Shown here piece by piece: positions 8,566-17,730 of a stretch of DNA of 64,000 nucleotides (position 1 is the stretch's first letter; the number at the start of each line of letters is the position of its first letter). The DNA is from a virus, in IMG/VR virus record IMGVR_UViG_3300009177_000031, positions 24,310-88,309 of that record. The stretch is one strand, 5' to 3'. The notes beneath the pieces were generated by a model. That model was not told the origin of the DNA and ran no database searches. It was given only the letters and a program-made list of their open reading frames with translations. A program made the position numbers and the translations under genes.

Positions 8566-9966
8566 ATGGAAGGCAATCACGTTGGTCTGTCTGACTACGA
8601 GGGACTGACCGGGTTCGGTCTGCTCCCGACCGGAGACACCGAGGAGATCCAAAAGGCTCTCTCGGCCGGCTACCAATCGCCGCGTCACGACGGCGGTTCC
8701 GCACTGCGCGTGGAGTCGCTCGAAGCGACGCTGCGCATCCTCACGTTCTCGCAAGGACACGTGAAGCTCTGGAAGGACATTCCGAAGCTTCCGGCGTACT
8801 CGACGAGCGAGGAGTACACCGTGCAAACGGCGTACGGCGGTGAGAACGGACCGTTCACTCGTGAAGGCGAGCTTCCGCAAGTCCAGGATGCGACGTACGA
8901 GCGTCGTGTCGAGCTGGTGAAGTTCCTCGGCACGCAGCGCGAAGTGACGCATCCGGCGACGCTCGTGCGCAATGCGTACGGCAACATCATCGCTCGCGAG
9001 ACGCAGAACGGCGCGATCTGGCTGATGGAGCGTCTGGAGCGCAACCTGTTCCGCGGTCAAGCGTCGGTCATCCCGGAGTGCTTCGACGGCATCGACGAGC
9101 AGATCCTCCGCGATCCGTTCGCGAGCGCGAACAACGTGCTCGATCTTCGCGGCGGTCCGATCACGGAAGACGTGATGGAAGAGGCGACGAACATCATCGT
9201 GGAGAACTACGGTCTCTCCTCGGCGCTGTACCTCGCACCGCGCGCGCATTCGGACATGTCGAAGCAGTTCTACTCGCGTCAGCGCGGTGGCTTCGGCGAG
9301 CGCGAGGGTCGCATCGGCTACTCGGCGAAGATGATGGAGACGAACGCGGGCGACATCGCGCTTCGTGGCGACATCTTCCTGCGCAGCGGCAAGAACAACG
9401 GCGTCAAGACGGCACCGGCCGGCCAGACGTCGGTGCGCGCGCCGAACGCTCCGACGACGGTCACGGGCGCGCACGGCGCGAACGCTGGCTCGCTGTTCGG
9501 TGCGGCGGATGCCGGCACGTACCAGTATTGCGTCACCGCGCTGAACCGCTTCGGCGAGTCGGCGCTGACGCAGGTTGCTGGTGGCGTTGCGCCGGTGTCC
9601 GGTGACGCGGTCACGCTCACGATCACCGATGGTGGTGGTGGTGACACGGCCACGGGTTACCGCGTCTACCGCTCGAAGAACGGTGGTGCGGTGGGCACGG
9701 AGCAATTCGTGCTCGACATCCCGCGTCCGACCGGCGCGGCGACGACGGCGTTCGTCGACGTCAACCAGTTCCTGCCAGGCACGTCGCGCGCGTACCTGTT
9801 GCAGATGAACCTGCAATCGCTGTCGTTCCGACAGCTCGCTCCGATGATGAAGATCCCGCTCGCGACGCTCGCCGCGTCGATCCGCTGGATGCAGCTCATC
9901 TACGGAACGCCGATCGTGTACGCACCGCGCAAGAACCTGATCCTCATCAACGTCGCCGACGACTGA
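8566..9966 (+). CDS. Major capsid protein (HK97-like) with Ig/Fn3-like insertion
   Basis: 466 residues, strong AAAGGAG site. Features: N-terminal segment of about 45 residues ending at HDGG (41-44), then a typical capsid start (VESLEATLRILTF), an E-loop-like stretch with PFTREGELPQVQDATYERR, and a long helix TEDVMEEATNIIVENYGL resembling the HK97 backbone helix. Residues about 285-395 look like an inserted beta-sandwich (YCVTALNRFGESA, GYRVYRSKNGG, as in Fn3/Ig-like domains). The fold then resumes with a C-terminal segment ending in IVYAPRKNLILINVADD. It is followed by a terminator, as often seen for the most highly expressed virion gene. Confidence 0.85.
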   Translation: MEGNHVGLSDYEGLTGFGLLPTGDTEEIQKALSAGYQSPRHDGGSALRVESLEATLRILTFSQGHVKLWKDIPKLPAYSTSEEYTVQTAYGGENGPFTREGELPQVQDATYERRVELVKFLGTQREVTHPATLVRNAYGNIIARETQNGAIWLMERLERNLFRGQASVIPECFDGIDEQILRDPFASANNVLDLRGGPITEDVMEEATNIIVENYGLSSALYLAPRAHSDMSKQFYSRQRGGFGEREGRIGYSAKMMETNAGDIALRGDIFLRSGKNNGVKTAPAGQTSVRAPNAPTTVTGAHGANAGSLFGAADAGTYQYCVTALNRFGESALTQVAGGVAPVSGDAVTLTITDGGGGDTATGYRVYRSKNGGAVGTEQFVLDIPRPTGAATTAFVDVNQFLPGTSRAYLLQMNLQSLSFRQLAPMMKIPLATLAASIRWMQLIYGTPIVYAPRKNLILINVADD

Positions 9967-9978
9967 TGTAGGGACGTA

Positions 9979-10015
9979 AAGCGAGTGAGCGTGCTGTTTG
10001 GCGCTCGCTTGTTTT
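9979..10015 (+). terminator. Rho-independent terminator after capsid gene
   Basis: AAGCGAGTG (9979-9987) pairs with CGCTCGCTT (10002-10010) as a 9-bp stem with one G-U pair, followed immediately by GTTTT. It starts 13 bases after the capsid stop codon. Partial termination here would make capsid mRNA more abundant than downstream mRNA. Confidence 0.75.
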
Positions 10016-10052
10016 GCTGCTTCTACACCCACTCATCAGAAGGAGATTGCAA

Positions 10053-10655
10053 ATGGAGAACGCTGCTACGAACGACGATGTGAAGACGATGGATCCGAAC
10101 ACGATGATCAAGCTGAACGTCGTGTCCAAGGATAATGCTGGACGTGCGCCGTCGACACGATGGGGCAAGGTCTCGTTCGACGAGAACGGCGAGGGTACCG
10201 TCGAGATGCCGCTCAAGGACATCGCTCTCTTCAGCCAGCTGAAGTGGTTGCGACCGGAGGACATGGAGAAGTATCTCGGCATCAGCCAGCAAGCTGCGGC
10301 TGTGGTGACGACGGAGCAAGCGAGCGATCTACAGCAACAGCTCGACGCGACGAAGTCTGCAAACGTGCGCCTCGCTACGAAGAACGCCGAGCTGGAAGCG
10401 AAGCTCGACGAGATCCTCGCGCGGTACCAGAAGGAGTTCAAGGGGTACGAGGAGAAGGTGATGGCGGACATGCAATCGATTCGCGAGGATCTCGACAAGG
10501 CGAATGATCGCATGAACGCGGTTGCCGCCGAGAACGATGCGCTGAAGAACGAGAACGCCGCGCTGAAGGCGCAGCTCGCACCGCCTGCGGAGAAGGCGCC
10601 CGAGACGAAGCCGGAAACCCCGGCTGCGAAGGCCGAGAAGGCGGCGAAGAAGTAA
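10053..10655 (+). CDS. Coiled-coil head-region protein
   Basis: 200 residues; the ATG at 10053 follows AAGGAG, and an in-frame extension to 10014 overlaps the terminator and is discarded. Residues about 1-80 look globular. Residues about 85-180 show heptad-like repeats (AELEAKLDEILARYQKEF, AAENDALKNENAALKAQL), a clear coiled coil, and the last 25 residues are a Pro/Ala/Lys tail. No family is recognised. It could be a head fibre, trimeric capsid appendage or assembly factor. Confidence 0.7.
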   Translation: MENAATNDDVKTMDPNTMIKLNVVSKDNAGRAPSTRWGKVSFDENGEGTVEMPLKDIALFSQLKWLRPEDMEKYLGISQQAAAVVTTEQASDLQQQLDATKSANVRLATKNAELEAKLDEILARYQKEFKGYEEKVMADMQSIREDLDKANDRMNAVAAENDALKNENAALKAQLAPPAEKAPETKPETPAAKAEKAAKK

Positions 10656-10658
10656 CCG

Positions 10659-11459
10659 ATGTCGCTCTCTGATGGTGATATCTCGCTCAGCCGCTCGGAT
10701 TTGACTCCGACGTGGCTGAAGAAGAACTTCCTGACCGGTCTCCAATTCGTTGATGAGCACGGCACGGAGTACGGCGACGACTTCTTCGACTACCATTTGA
10801 GCAATGCGGTAGCGAAGTTGGAGAAGCTCTGCGACATCGCCATTCTTGAGCTGGACATCAAGAGCGAGGAACACGATTACCTCGTCACCGATTACCTGAA
10901 TTGGGGCTGGATGCAGCTCTACAAGGTGCCTGTGAAGCAGGTCAACGAGCTTCGAGGCGTCTACCCGCTCGGTACAAACGTAGTGAAGTACCCGAACGAA
11001 TGGATTCAGGTGAACGGTGAAGCGGGCCAAATCAACGTCGTTCCCACACAAGGTGCAATTGGCGCGGTGATCATCGGACAAGGTGGTGACTTCGTGCCGC
11101 TCGTTTACGGTGGTGTCTCGCGCGTGCCGAACCTTTGGCAAGTCGATTACGTGGCTGGAATGGATCCTGACAACATGCCGCGCATGGTTGTCGAAGGCAT
11201 CGCAAAGCTCGCGTGCATGGACTTGCTCACGATCGTCAGCGACACCACGCGACCGGTAGGTGTGACGAGTCAGAGCGCTTCCGTCGATGGCCTGTCGCAA
11301 AGCCAGAGCTACGCGGTTCCTGCGTTCCAAGGACGTTTGCAGCGCTACACGGCCGATCTGTACGGTCCTGAAGGCAAGCAACAGGATCTCACGATGACGT
11401 CTGGTTTGCTGCGCCAGATCCGAGACGCGTATCGACCGATCACGTTGGCGAGCATCTAA
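10659..11459 (+). CDS. Head-tail connector / head completion protein
   Basis: 266 residues, starting 3 bases after the previous stop. The N-terminal half is helical and acidic (DYHLSNAVAKLEKLCDI), followed by a beta region and a C-terminal VEGIAKLACMDLLTIVSD helix and RYTADLYGP segment. This arrangement resembles connector or adaptor proteins encoded right after the capsid gene in many myophages. The call rests on gene order plus overall pattern, not on a decisive motif. Confidence 0.6.
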   Translation: MSLSDGDISLSRSDLTPTWLKKNFLTGLQFVDEHGTEYGDDFFDYHLSNAVAKLEKLCDIAILELDIKSEEHDYLVTDYLNWGWMQLYKVPVKQVNELRGVYPLGTNVVKYPNEWIQVNGEAGQINVVPTQGAIGAVIIGQGGDFVPLVYGGVSRVPNLWQVDYVAGMDPDNMPRMVVEGIAKLACMDLLTIVSDTTRPVGVTSQSASVDGLSQSQSYAVPAFQGRLQRYTADLYGPEGKQQDLTMTSGLLRQIRDAYRPITLASI

Positions 11460-12313
11460 TGGCAGTGAAGCAGCTCGGTGGAGTTCGTGTTGATGGTGAT
11501 CCAAACCAGATCGCCCAACCCTCGCCTTCACCGAACGTGCGTGGTGACCAAGACGGCTTCAACGTTCCGCTCGATCGCGATCTGTTCACGAAGCTGATCA
11601 AGTCACACGGCTACGATGTCACATGGGAGAAGGCAACCTTCTGTCCGTTCCTCAAGGGCACCGATCCGAAGGCGCACGATCTCAATTGCACGCAGTGTCA
11701 CAACGGCTTCATGTACTACGGCTTGGTGCCGACGCGAATGCACCTAGCGCCGCTCAACGTGCAGCAACAGTTCTTCGCGTACGGTCGCTTCGACAGCGGT
11801 AAGGCACAGATCACCGCGTATCCAGAGTTCAAGATGTCGTTCTTCGATCGCATCACGCTCACGAAAGCGCGAGCGCGACACTCGGATCGCGTGATGCGGC
11901 AACGAGGCACGAACCGAGACCGTCCGAAGTTCAATCCGATCTCGGTGGACGATTTGCGCTGGGCGACAGGTGATAAGACGATCGGTATCGCGGTGCAGAA
12001 CACCGACTTCACGCTCGATGCGGTGACAGGTGAGATCGTCTGGCTCACGAACAATCGACCAAACGCGGATCAGCTCTACAGCATCGTGTACTACTTCCAT
12101 CCGCAGTACATCGTGCTCGACGTTCCTCACCACATTCGCGACCAACCCATTCTTGGTGCCGACACGTCGACGGATCAGCAATGGGAGTTTCCGGTTCAGG
12201 TCGTTGCGCAAATCGATCAGTTCATCCGTGACGAGCGATTGGACCCAAGTAATGAAGGTGCGGCTGTCAATCCATTCCCGGCTCAAGGCCAAACTCGTTG
12301 GCAAGGTTCGTGA
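11459..12313 (+). CDS. Neck/connector protein with cysteine cluster
   Basis: 284 residues; the ATG overlaps the preceding stop by one base. A cluster CPFLKGTDPKAHDLNCTQC near residues 62-80 could bind zinc. The remainder is a beta-rich virion-type sequence (YSIVYYFHPQYIVLDVPHHIRD). It overlaps the HK97 gp10-like gene by 62 bases. Its position between connector and tail completion genes indicates a neck component; the family is not identified. Confidence 0.62.
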   Translation: MAVKQLGGVRVDGDPNQIAQPSPSPNVRGDQDGFNVPLDRDLFTKLIKSHGYDVTWEKATFCPFLKGTDPKAHDLNCTQCHNGFMYYGLVPTRMHLAPLNVQQQFFAYGRFDSGKAQITAYPEFKMSFFDRITLTKARARHSDRVMRQRGTNRDRPKFNPISVDDLRWATGDKTIGIAVQNTDFTLDAVTGEIVWLTNNRPNADQLYSIVYYFHPQYIVLDVPHHIRDQPILGADTSTDQQWEFPVQVVAQIDQFIRDERLDPSNEGAAVNPFPAQGQTRWQGS

Positions 12314-12992
12314 CGCCACCAACGCGGTGATGGAGAGCGCGGTTTCACACGCAATCGACGCTCTCTCGAACATCGCGGACTCGGAGCTTCACGGCACTGC
12401 GCAAGCGTACAAGGATGGTTTGCGCAACGCGGTCACGGCGAAGAACGGAACGCTCAAGATCGAATTGACAGGAGTAGCGAAGGATCTCGAAGTCGGCTAT
12501 CCAGCGCGCGACATGAAGAAGGAGCTGCTAGCGTCACCGAGCGCGAAGCAGGGCAAGAATGGGAAGTACATCGACATCCCATTCAAGCACAAGATGAGCG
12601 AGGCACCGACGGAGATCAAAGCGAAGGCGCAGGCAGCGATTCGCGCAGAGAACAGCCGAGCGAAGCTAGAGAACAGAGACCCACGCAATCCGATGCGTGT
12701 CATCGGCAACCTGCCAGGCAAGAAGAACGTCCAGCAACGGTTCAACGCACGAGGTGGAACGAAGCAGGTAGAGGTGCAGCACAAGACGAGCGTGTTCTCG
12801 AACATGATCAGGACGAAGCTCGGAAGCAATCAAGCATCGTACAACACGATTCGCCGCATCTCTGCAAACAGCGACCCGCAATCGTGGCACCACCCCGGCT
12901 TCAAAGGCATCCATGCTCTGAAGCGCATCGAGAAAGACCTTCGCCAGATGTTGCGTAAGGAACTCAAACGAGAGCTACAGCGGAACAAATGA
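12252..12992 (+). CDS. HK97 gp10-like head-tail joining protein
   Basis: 246 residues, starting at 12252 inside the end of the previous gene; the frame is open further up, but those codons read as a shadow of the previous gene. The C-terminal motif RRISANSDPQSWHHPGFKG closely matches the R(T/I)xSxxSxxxSWxHPG signature of HK97 gp10-like tail completion proteins, and a basic amphipathic tail follows. Overlaps the next gene by ATGA. Such proteins join head and tail. Confidence 0.72.
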   Translation: MKVRLSIHSRLKAKLVGKVRDATNAVMESAVSHAIDALSNIADSELHGTAQAYKDGLRNAVTAKNGTLKIELTGVAKDLEVGYPARDMKKELLASPSAKQGKNGKYIDIPFKHKMSEAPTEIKAKAQAAIRAENSRAKLENRDPRNPMRVIGNLPGKKNVQQRFNARGGTKQVEVQHKTSVFSNMIRTKLGSNQASYNTIRRISANSDPQSWHHPGFKGIHALKRIEKDLRQMLRKELKRELQRNK

Positions 12993-13765
12993 CGACAGCA
13001 TCCACACTCCCAACGCCAAACAGCAGCACCGGCTTCATGTACTTCGAGCCGGTGCTGCGGCAGTTCTTGGCCTACCAGCTGAAGCAGATCATCGCGAACG
13101 TGAACGATCCAGGCATCACGTTCATCGATGAGATGTTTGCGCGTTGGGGTGACGACGTGCGTTTGCAAATCAAGAAGTGGCTGGCGACGACAGGTAACAT
13201 CAGCGTCGACATCAACTTCCCTCAAGAGCACATGACGCTTCCGCTGATCGCGGTCGTGTCCGCAGAGGACAACGAGAAGACGGCTGAAGCAGTGCTCGGC
13301 GACTTCGGCGGCACGCTCTACATCGGTGGGAGTCAGGTCACGAAGTCGAATCCGCAAACGCTACCGCCGAACGTGTACGGTCAAGCAGAGGCGTTGCCGG
13401 ATGATCGGCCGCTCGCAATGGAAGCGCGCTACTTGCTGTCGGTGCCGGAAGCACGCATCACGCGTTTGTACATCGCGACCGACGACGCGGACTCGGTGCT
13501 GTACCTCTACACGATCGTGAAGGCGTTGCTGATCGTGAACAAGCTGGACTTCGATCAATTCGTCGGTGTGCGTAACCTGAAGCTGAACGGTGGCGACTTG
13601 GAGCACCGACAGGATCTGCTTCCGCAGTTCGCGTACATGAAGCAGCTCACGCTCAGCTACGACACCAACTTCGACGTTCCGACTTCCCCAACTGGAACGA
13701 TTGGGGGCATGAACGTTTCGATCACCGCAGCCTTCAACGGCGCGAACATCTCGCTCACTACGTAG
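12989..13765 (+). CDS. Tail completion/terminator-like protein
   Basis: 258 residues, coupled by ATGA to the gp10-like gene. It is beta-rich with a helical N terminus (YFEPVLRQFLAYQLKQI). It sits between the neck genes and the sheath gene, the usual place for the tail terminator or sheath-capping protein. No diagnostic motif was seen, so the specific role is inferred. Confidence 0.58.
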   Translation: MTTASTLPTPNSSTGFMYFEPVLRQFLAYQLKQIIANVNDPGITFIDEMFARWGDDVRLQIKKWLATTGNISVDINFPQEHMTLPLIAVVSAEDNEKTAEAVLGDFGGTLYIGGSQVTKSNPQTLPPNVYGQAEALPDDRPLAMEARYLLSVPEARITRLYIATDDADSVLYLYTIVKALLIVNKLDFDQFVGVRNLKLNGGDLEHRQDLLPQFAYMKQLTLSYDTNFDVPTSPTGTIGGMNVSITAAFNGANISLTT

Positions 13766-13774
13766 GAGGGATAG

Positions 13775-14131
13775 ATGGCTGACAGCAAGCTACCGGGTAC
13801 GCGCCAAACGGAGGAAGTCATCCTTGGGAAGAAGTTCCAAGGCGAGACGTTCGTGACCGTGAAGTCGGCTGCACAAGTCGAAGAGGTTGCGAAGCTGCAC
13901 GAGACGTACGCTCACGAACACGCGGTTCCAATCGAGGCGTACTTCTCGATTCGCGGCCACAACGAACCCCACATGCGATCGATGTTGCTCGCGTACACGC
14001 AGGTGCGAAAGGCGACCGTCGAAGCGTTCGACGACATCTTCCACCTGTTCTTCCACACGACACCAAAGCCCCCAAAGGCTGCGCCAGAGGCAGATGCGCC
14101 AACGGCAACTGAACCTGCAAAGGAGGTCTGA
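13775..14131 (+). CDS. Small hypothetical tail-cluster protein
   Basis: 118 residues, ribosome site GGAGGG. Acidic and helical, ending in a Pro/Ala/Glu-rich tail. Encoded directly upstream of the sheath gene. Function not recognised. Confidence 0.62.
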   Translation: MADSKLPGTRQTEEVILGKKFQGETFVTVKSAAQVEEVAKLHETYAHEHAVPIEAYFSIRGHNEPHMRSMLLAYTQVRKATVEAFDDIFHLFFHTTPKPPKAAPEADAPTATEPAKEV

Positions 14132-14134
14132 ACC

Positions 14135-15925
14135 ATGTCTCGTCAAGTTCTCTTCAACGGCGCAGTTCTGGTGCGTCCAGGCGCGTACACCAAGATCGAC
14201 GCATCGCAGTTCCAGAGCATCGTGCTCAACGGCATCGGTGTCGTCGGCATCATCGGCAACGCCGATGGCGGACAGCCGCGTGTCGTGCAGATCTTCAACA
14301 GCGCCGCAGCTGTGAAGGCTGCATATCGCAGCGGTGACATCGTCGAAGCCGCAGGGATTCTCTGCAATCCTGGCAACGACGATCTCATTCCTGCGGGCGC
14401 GCAAACGATCGTCACCTACAAGGTGAACAATGGAACGCAGGCGACGCTCGCAGCTGCACCGTTCACGTTCACGTCGAAGGATTGGGGGCTGTCGCAGAAC
14501 TCGATCAACGTGCAGCTGACATCGCAAGGTGGCAACCTGCGCACGTTCATCTCGCAGGGTCTCGATCAGCTGAGCAACCTGATCGTCGAGACGTCGCCGC
14601 AGTTCGGCGATCCGACGAAGTACGGCAAGTTCACGCTGAAGTACAACGGCACCGGCACGGCTGCGACCGTCACGATCACGTCGACGACGCTCACCACGAC
14701 GGTTACCGCTGGTCCTGGTAGCGAGAACCTCGCGATCACGTTTGCGAACTTCGCTTCTCTGAACGACATCCTGTTCTTCATCAACGGCTTTGCCGGCGGT
14801 GTTTACGTCGCGACAGCACTCATCACGAACGCGCTGTCATTCAACCCGGCGAACCTCGATGCGGTCTCCGCGCTCGATATCAAGACGACGGCGCTGACGC
14901 TGATGGCGAACAACTTCGACGTCAGCGACTGGATCAACAACAACAGCCAGCTGATCACGTGCGTGCTGACGCAGGGACAAACCGGTCCTCGCGCTGCGCT
15001 CACGCTCACGGCTCTCGCTGGTGGAACGCTCGGCACGAGCGCGAACGCCGATTGGGTGACCGGCTTCACCGCTCTCGGTGGTGTTCGCATCAACCAGGTC
15101 GTGCCGCTCGCATCTGCGGATGCAACGACGGCACAAGGCACGTACACGATTGCGTCGGTCAACGCCGGTTTGCAATCGCACTGTTCGTTGCTGAGCGCGA
15201 CCGCAGGCAAGAGCGAGCGTCAAGGTTGGGCGTCGTTCTCTGGAACGAAGACGAACCTGATCCTCGCGGCGCAGGGCCTGAACAGCCAGGACGTTTGCAT
15301 CAGCTCGCAGAAGCTGACGCGGCAGAGCGCGGTCACCGGCAACATCACGCAGTTCCCGGAGTGGTCACTGTCGTGTGTGCTCGCAGGCATGCGTGCAGGC
15401 GCACCGCTCGGCGAACCGCTGACGCACAAGTTGATCCTCGCGACCGCAATCGCGAGCGACGCATCGTGGTCGCCGAGCACGACGCAAGACGTGATCGATC
15501 TGCTTCTGAACGGCATCATCCTGGTGACGTCGGTGCAGGGTCGTGGTTTCCAGATCGAGAAGGGAATCACGACGTACACCAAGAGCAACAACGACGCCTT
15601 CATCGAGGAGACGATCGTCCAGTGCTGGAAGTACATCGCGTTCACGTGGCGCACGAACCTGGAGAACCGCTACACCGGCCGGCCGATGGACATCGGTCAG
15701 ATCAAGACGGTGATTCCGTTCTCTGTCTCGGTGTTGAACGGTTTGCGCCAGCAAGGCGTCATCACCGACAGCCTCGTGAACGGCGTGCAAACGCCTGGCT
15801 TCAGCAACCTGCAAGTCACTGCGAGCGGTGACGTGCTGAACGTGTCCGGCAACGTGCAACCGACGTCCGGCATCAACTTCATCTTGAACACCGCAGTGCT
15901 CGTTCCGGCGCAGTTCTCGGTCTGA
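14135..15925 (+). CDS. Contractile tail sheath protein
   Basis: 596 residues, site AAAGGAGG. Seen: the N-terminal PGAYTKIDASQF start typical of sheath proteins, GVVGIIGNADGG, a long variable beta domain in the middle, and a conserved C-terminal region with FIEETIVQCWKYIAFTWRT, YTGRPMDIGQIKTVI and a beta-strand tail ending INFILNTAVLVPAQF. The sheath surrounds the tube and contracts during injection. It is followed directly by the tube gene, as in other myophages. Confidence 0.88.
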   Translation: MSRQVLFNGAVLVRPGAYTKIDASQFQSIVLNGIGVVGIIGNADGGQPRVVQIFNSAAAVKAAYRSGDIVEAAGILCNPGNDDLIPAGAQTIVTYKVNNGTQATLAAAPFTFTSKDWGLSQNSINVQLTSQGGNLRTFISQGLDQLSNLIVETSPQFGDPTKYGKFTLKYNGTGTAATVTITSTTLTTTVTAGPGSENLAITFANFASLNDILFFINGFAGGVYVATALITNALSFNPANLDAVSALDIKTTALTLMANNFDVSDWINNNSQLITCVLTQGQTGPRAALTLTALAGGTLGTSANADWVTGFTALGGVRINQVVPLASADATTAQGTYTIASVNAGLQSHCSLLSATAGKSERQGWASFSGTKTNLILAAQGLNSQDVCISSQKLTRQSAVTGNITQFPEWSLSCVLAGMRAGAPLGEPLTHKLILATAIASDASWSPSTTQDVIDLLLNGIILVTSVQGRGFQIEKGITTYTKSNNDAFIEETIVQCWKYIAFTWRTNLENRYTGRPMDIGQIKTVIPFSVSVLNGLRQQGVITDSLVNGVQTPGFSNLQVTASGDVLNVSGNVQPTSGINFILNTAVLVPAQFSV

Positions 15926-15942
15926 AAGAAAGGAGCTGAGCA

Positions 15943-16431
15943 ATGGCGGCAGAACTTCCATTCAGCGACGTCGGCACACGGACTTTCTCCGGTGCGCGTG
16001 CGCGCTTCTACTTCAACGGTACGCAGGTGGCGTACGCATCAGGCTGCGATGGGTCCGAGGAGATCCAAATGGAGCCTGTCGAGGTGCTGGACAACCTCGC
16101 GGTGAAGGAACACGTTCCGGTCGGCTACCGGGTGACGTTCAACGCGAGCATCTTCCGCACCGTCGCGAGCGGCGCGAGCACGGATGTGGCGCCTGGCTCT
16201 CTCAAGGAGCAAGGCATCTTTCCGAAGTTCGGTACGCGCGGTGAGCGCATCCTGCAACTGACGCCTGTCACGGTGTTCATCCAGGATCGCAACAGCGGCA
16301 AGGTGCTGTACGTGATCGAGGGCGTCAAGCCGTCGTCGCAAAACTTCAGCATCACGGCGCGCGGTGTCGTGGCGCAGAACGTCTCCTTCGTCGCGATCAC
16401 GATGAAGGACGAAGCCGAGATCAACGCGTAA
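15943..16431 (+). CDS. Tail tube protein
   Basis: 162 residues, site AAAGGAG. Beta-rich (RARFYFNGTQVAYASGCD, VTVFIQDRNSGKVLYVIEG), with size and position right after the sheath matching the myophage tail tube. Known tube proteins form stacked hexameric rings and share this fold with baseplate hub domains. Confidence 0.8.
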   Translation: MAAELPFSDVGTRTFSGARARFYFNGTQVAYASGCDGSEEIQMEPVEVLDNLAVKEHVPVGYRVTFNASIFRTVASGASTDVAPGSLKEQGIFPKFGTRGERILQLTPVTVFIQDRNSGKVLYVIEGVKPSSQNFSITARGVVAQNVSFVAITMKDEAEINA

Positions 16432-16446
16432 CGAAAGGAGACTGAC

Positions 16447-16962
16447 ATGACTGCACGTTTACGCTCGGACATGACGAACATCCTCACCGGTGTCGTCACT
16501 GCCGGTAGCACACCGCCGATTGTCGAGACGCAGACCAACCTGTTTCTCGATCTGATCGACAGCTCGTACTTCAGCACCGACACGCTTCCGTCGTTCTCGC
16601 CTGCGGTGGGAACGCCGTTGCCAATCGTGTTCGGTGTTCCTGTCTTCGCCGACGTCAACATCCCGGATGCGGCTGGTACCAACACGTACCAGGTCATCAT
16701 GCCGTTCAAGGGAACGCTCATCGGCATCGACGTCAACAAGTCGGTTGCAGGCGCTGGCAACACGATCCAGATCACGCAGGCAGGCGGTACGGCAATCACC
16801 GATGCGATTGTCGCAGCGGTCGACAAGGCGGTGACTCACGTCGGCACGATCGATCCTGCGGTGCGCGACTTCGCGGCTGGCGACATCCTCAAGATCGTCG
16901 CGGTGCGTGCGGCCGGTTCGATGCTTTGCAAGGTTCGGTTTTGGGTCATCAAGACGCCGTGA
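16447..16962 (+). CDS. Hypothetical virion-type protein
   Basis: 171 residues, site AAAGGAG. The N-terminal half is polar; the C-terminal half is beta-rich (YQVIMPFKGTLIGIDVNKS, AGDILKIVAVRAAGSMLCKV), resembling small carbohydrate-binding or virion accessory sandwiches. It lies just after the tube gene. No family assigned. Confidence 0.62.
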   Translation: MTARLRSDMTNILTGVVTAGSTPPIVETQTNLFLDLIDSSYFSTDTLPSFSPAVGTPLPIVFGVPVFADVNIPDAAGTNTYQVIMPFKGTLIGIDVNKSVAGAGNTIQITQAGGTAITDAIVAAVDKAVTHVGTIDPAVRDFAAGDILKIVAVRAAGSMLCKVRFWVIKTP

Positions 16963-16969
16963 GGAACTG

Positions 16970-17308
16970 ATGCCATCGCTTCGTCAGCTGGAAGCGCATT
17001 TCGTCAAATACTTCCACGAAGGCATCGTGGAGTATTGGCAACGCGTTGACACGCTCGCCGAAGCGGATGGTCTCTGGTTTCTCTGTCCGAAGTGTTTTGC
17101 AAACGTAGGTCATACCGGTTGTCACGGTGTGCTTTGTTGGTTTGAGTACAAGGTACCTGACGATGTGAAGCCAGGGCCTGGTCGCTGGAACCCACAAGGG
17201 ACATCGCTGGACGATCTGTCGTTTGTGCCAGGCAAGAAGTCGCACAGCGTTCAGCTGAACGGCGGATGCAATTGGCACGGCTTCGTCACAAACGGTCAAG
17301 CAGAGTAG
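16970..17308 (+). CDS. Small Cys/Trp-rich protein, conserved phage type
   Basis: 112 residues; the ATG at 16970 follows GAGGAACTG, and the open frame upstream overlaps the previous gene. It has CPKC near residue 39, further cysteines at GCHGVLC, and a terminal block GRWNPQGTSLDD ... GGCNWHGFVTNG. The layout of N-terminal CxxC and C-terminal GCxxHxFVxxG resembles DUF6527-like small phage proteins, and zinc binding is likely. Function unknown. Confidence 0.62.
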   Translation: MPSLRQLEAHFVKYFHEGIVEYWQRVDTLAEADGLWFLCPKCFANVGHTGCHGVLCWFEYKVPDDVKPGPGRWNPQGTSLDDLSFVPGKKSHSVQLNGGCNWHGFVTNGQAE

Positions 17309-17318
17309 AGGGGTAAAC

Positions 17319-17675
17319 ATGTCGACGAGCGCGCAACGAGTCACCACCGTGCAGTTCACTGGAGACGTCACGTTTCCGTTGACGCCGACACCGACGGCGA
17401 ACAATCCGACGTCGCCTGCGAGCGAGATCCTGATGTCGCTCTCAGCTGGCGACAACGTCATCGCGATCCCAACGACCGGTGCGCCAGCTGCGGCGGTGAT
17501 GATCTTGAAGCCGAGCGGCAACAACATCGTGCTCAAGCTCAAGGGCATCGCCGGTGACACCGGGGTGCTGTTGCACAAGACGGACTACGACATCATCAGC
17601 CTGGATCCGACGGCGGTGTCGTTCATCATCAACGCCGCTTCGCAGGTGAACGGCGTGCGTTTGGTTTGGATGTAA
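17319..17675 (+). CDS. Small beta-rich hypothetical protein
   Basis: 118 residues, site GAGGGG. Pattern of short beta strands with Thr/Pro-rich N terminus (VTFPLTPTPTANNPTS). Similar in style to the other small virion proteins of this cluster. No family recognised. Confidence 0.6.
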   Translation: MSTSAQRVTTVQFTGDVTFPLTPTPTANNPTSPASEILMSLSAGDNVIAIPTTGAPAAAVMILKPSGNNIVLKLKGIAGDTGVLLHKTDYDIISLDPTAVSFIINAASQVNGVRLVWM

Positions 17676-17698
17676 ACGAAAGGAGTCGTGCGCTGTAC

Positions 17699-17714
17699 GC
17701 GGCAACGAAGCCGC
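17699..17714 (+). other. Small intergenic hairpin
   Basis: GCGGC (17699-17703) and GCCGC (17710-17714) form a 5-bp stem with a 6-base loop, between two small genes. An AAAGGAG just upstream has no usable start codon at normal spacing. Confidence 0.3.
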
Positions 17715-17730
17715 AGAAAGCGAGACAGCT

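Noticed and set aside
6884-8704. 606-codon minus-strand frame
   Set aside because: Arg/Leu/His-rich shadow of the decoration and scaffold genes; crosses several real gene boundaries.
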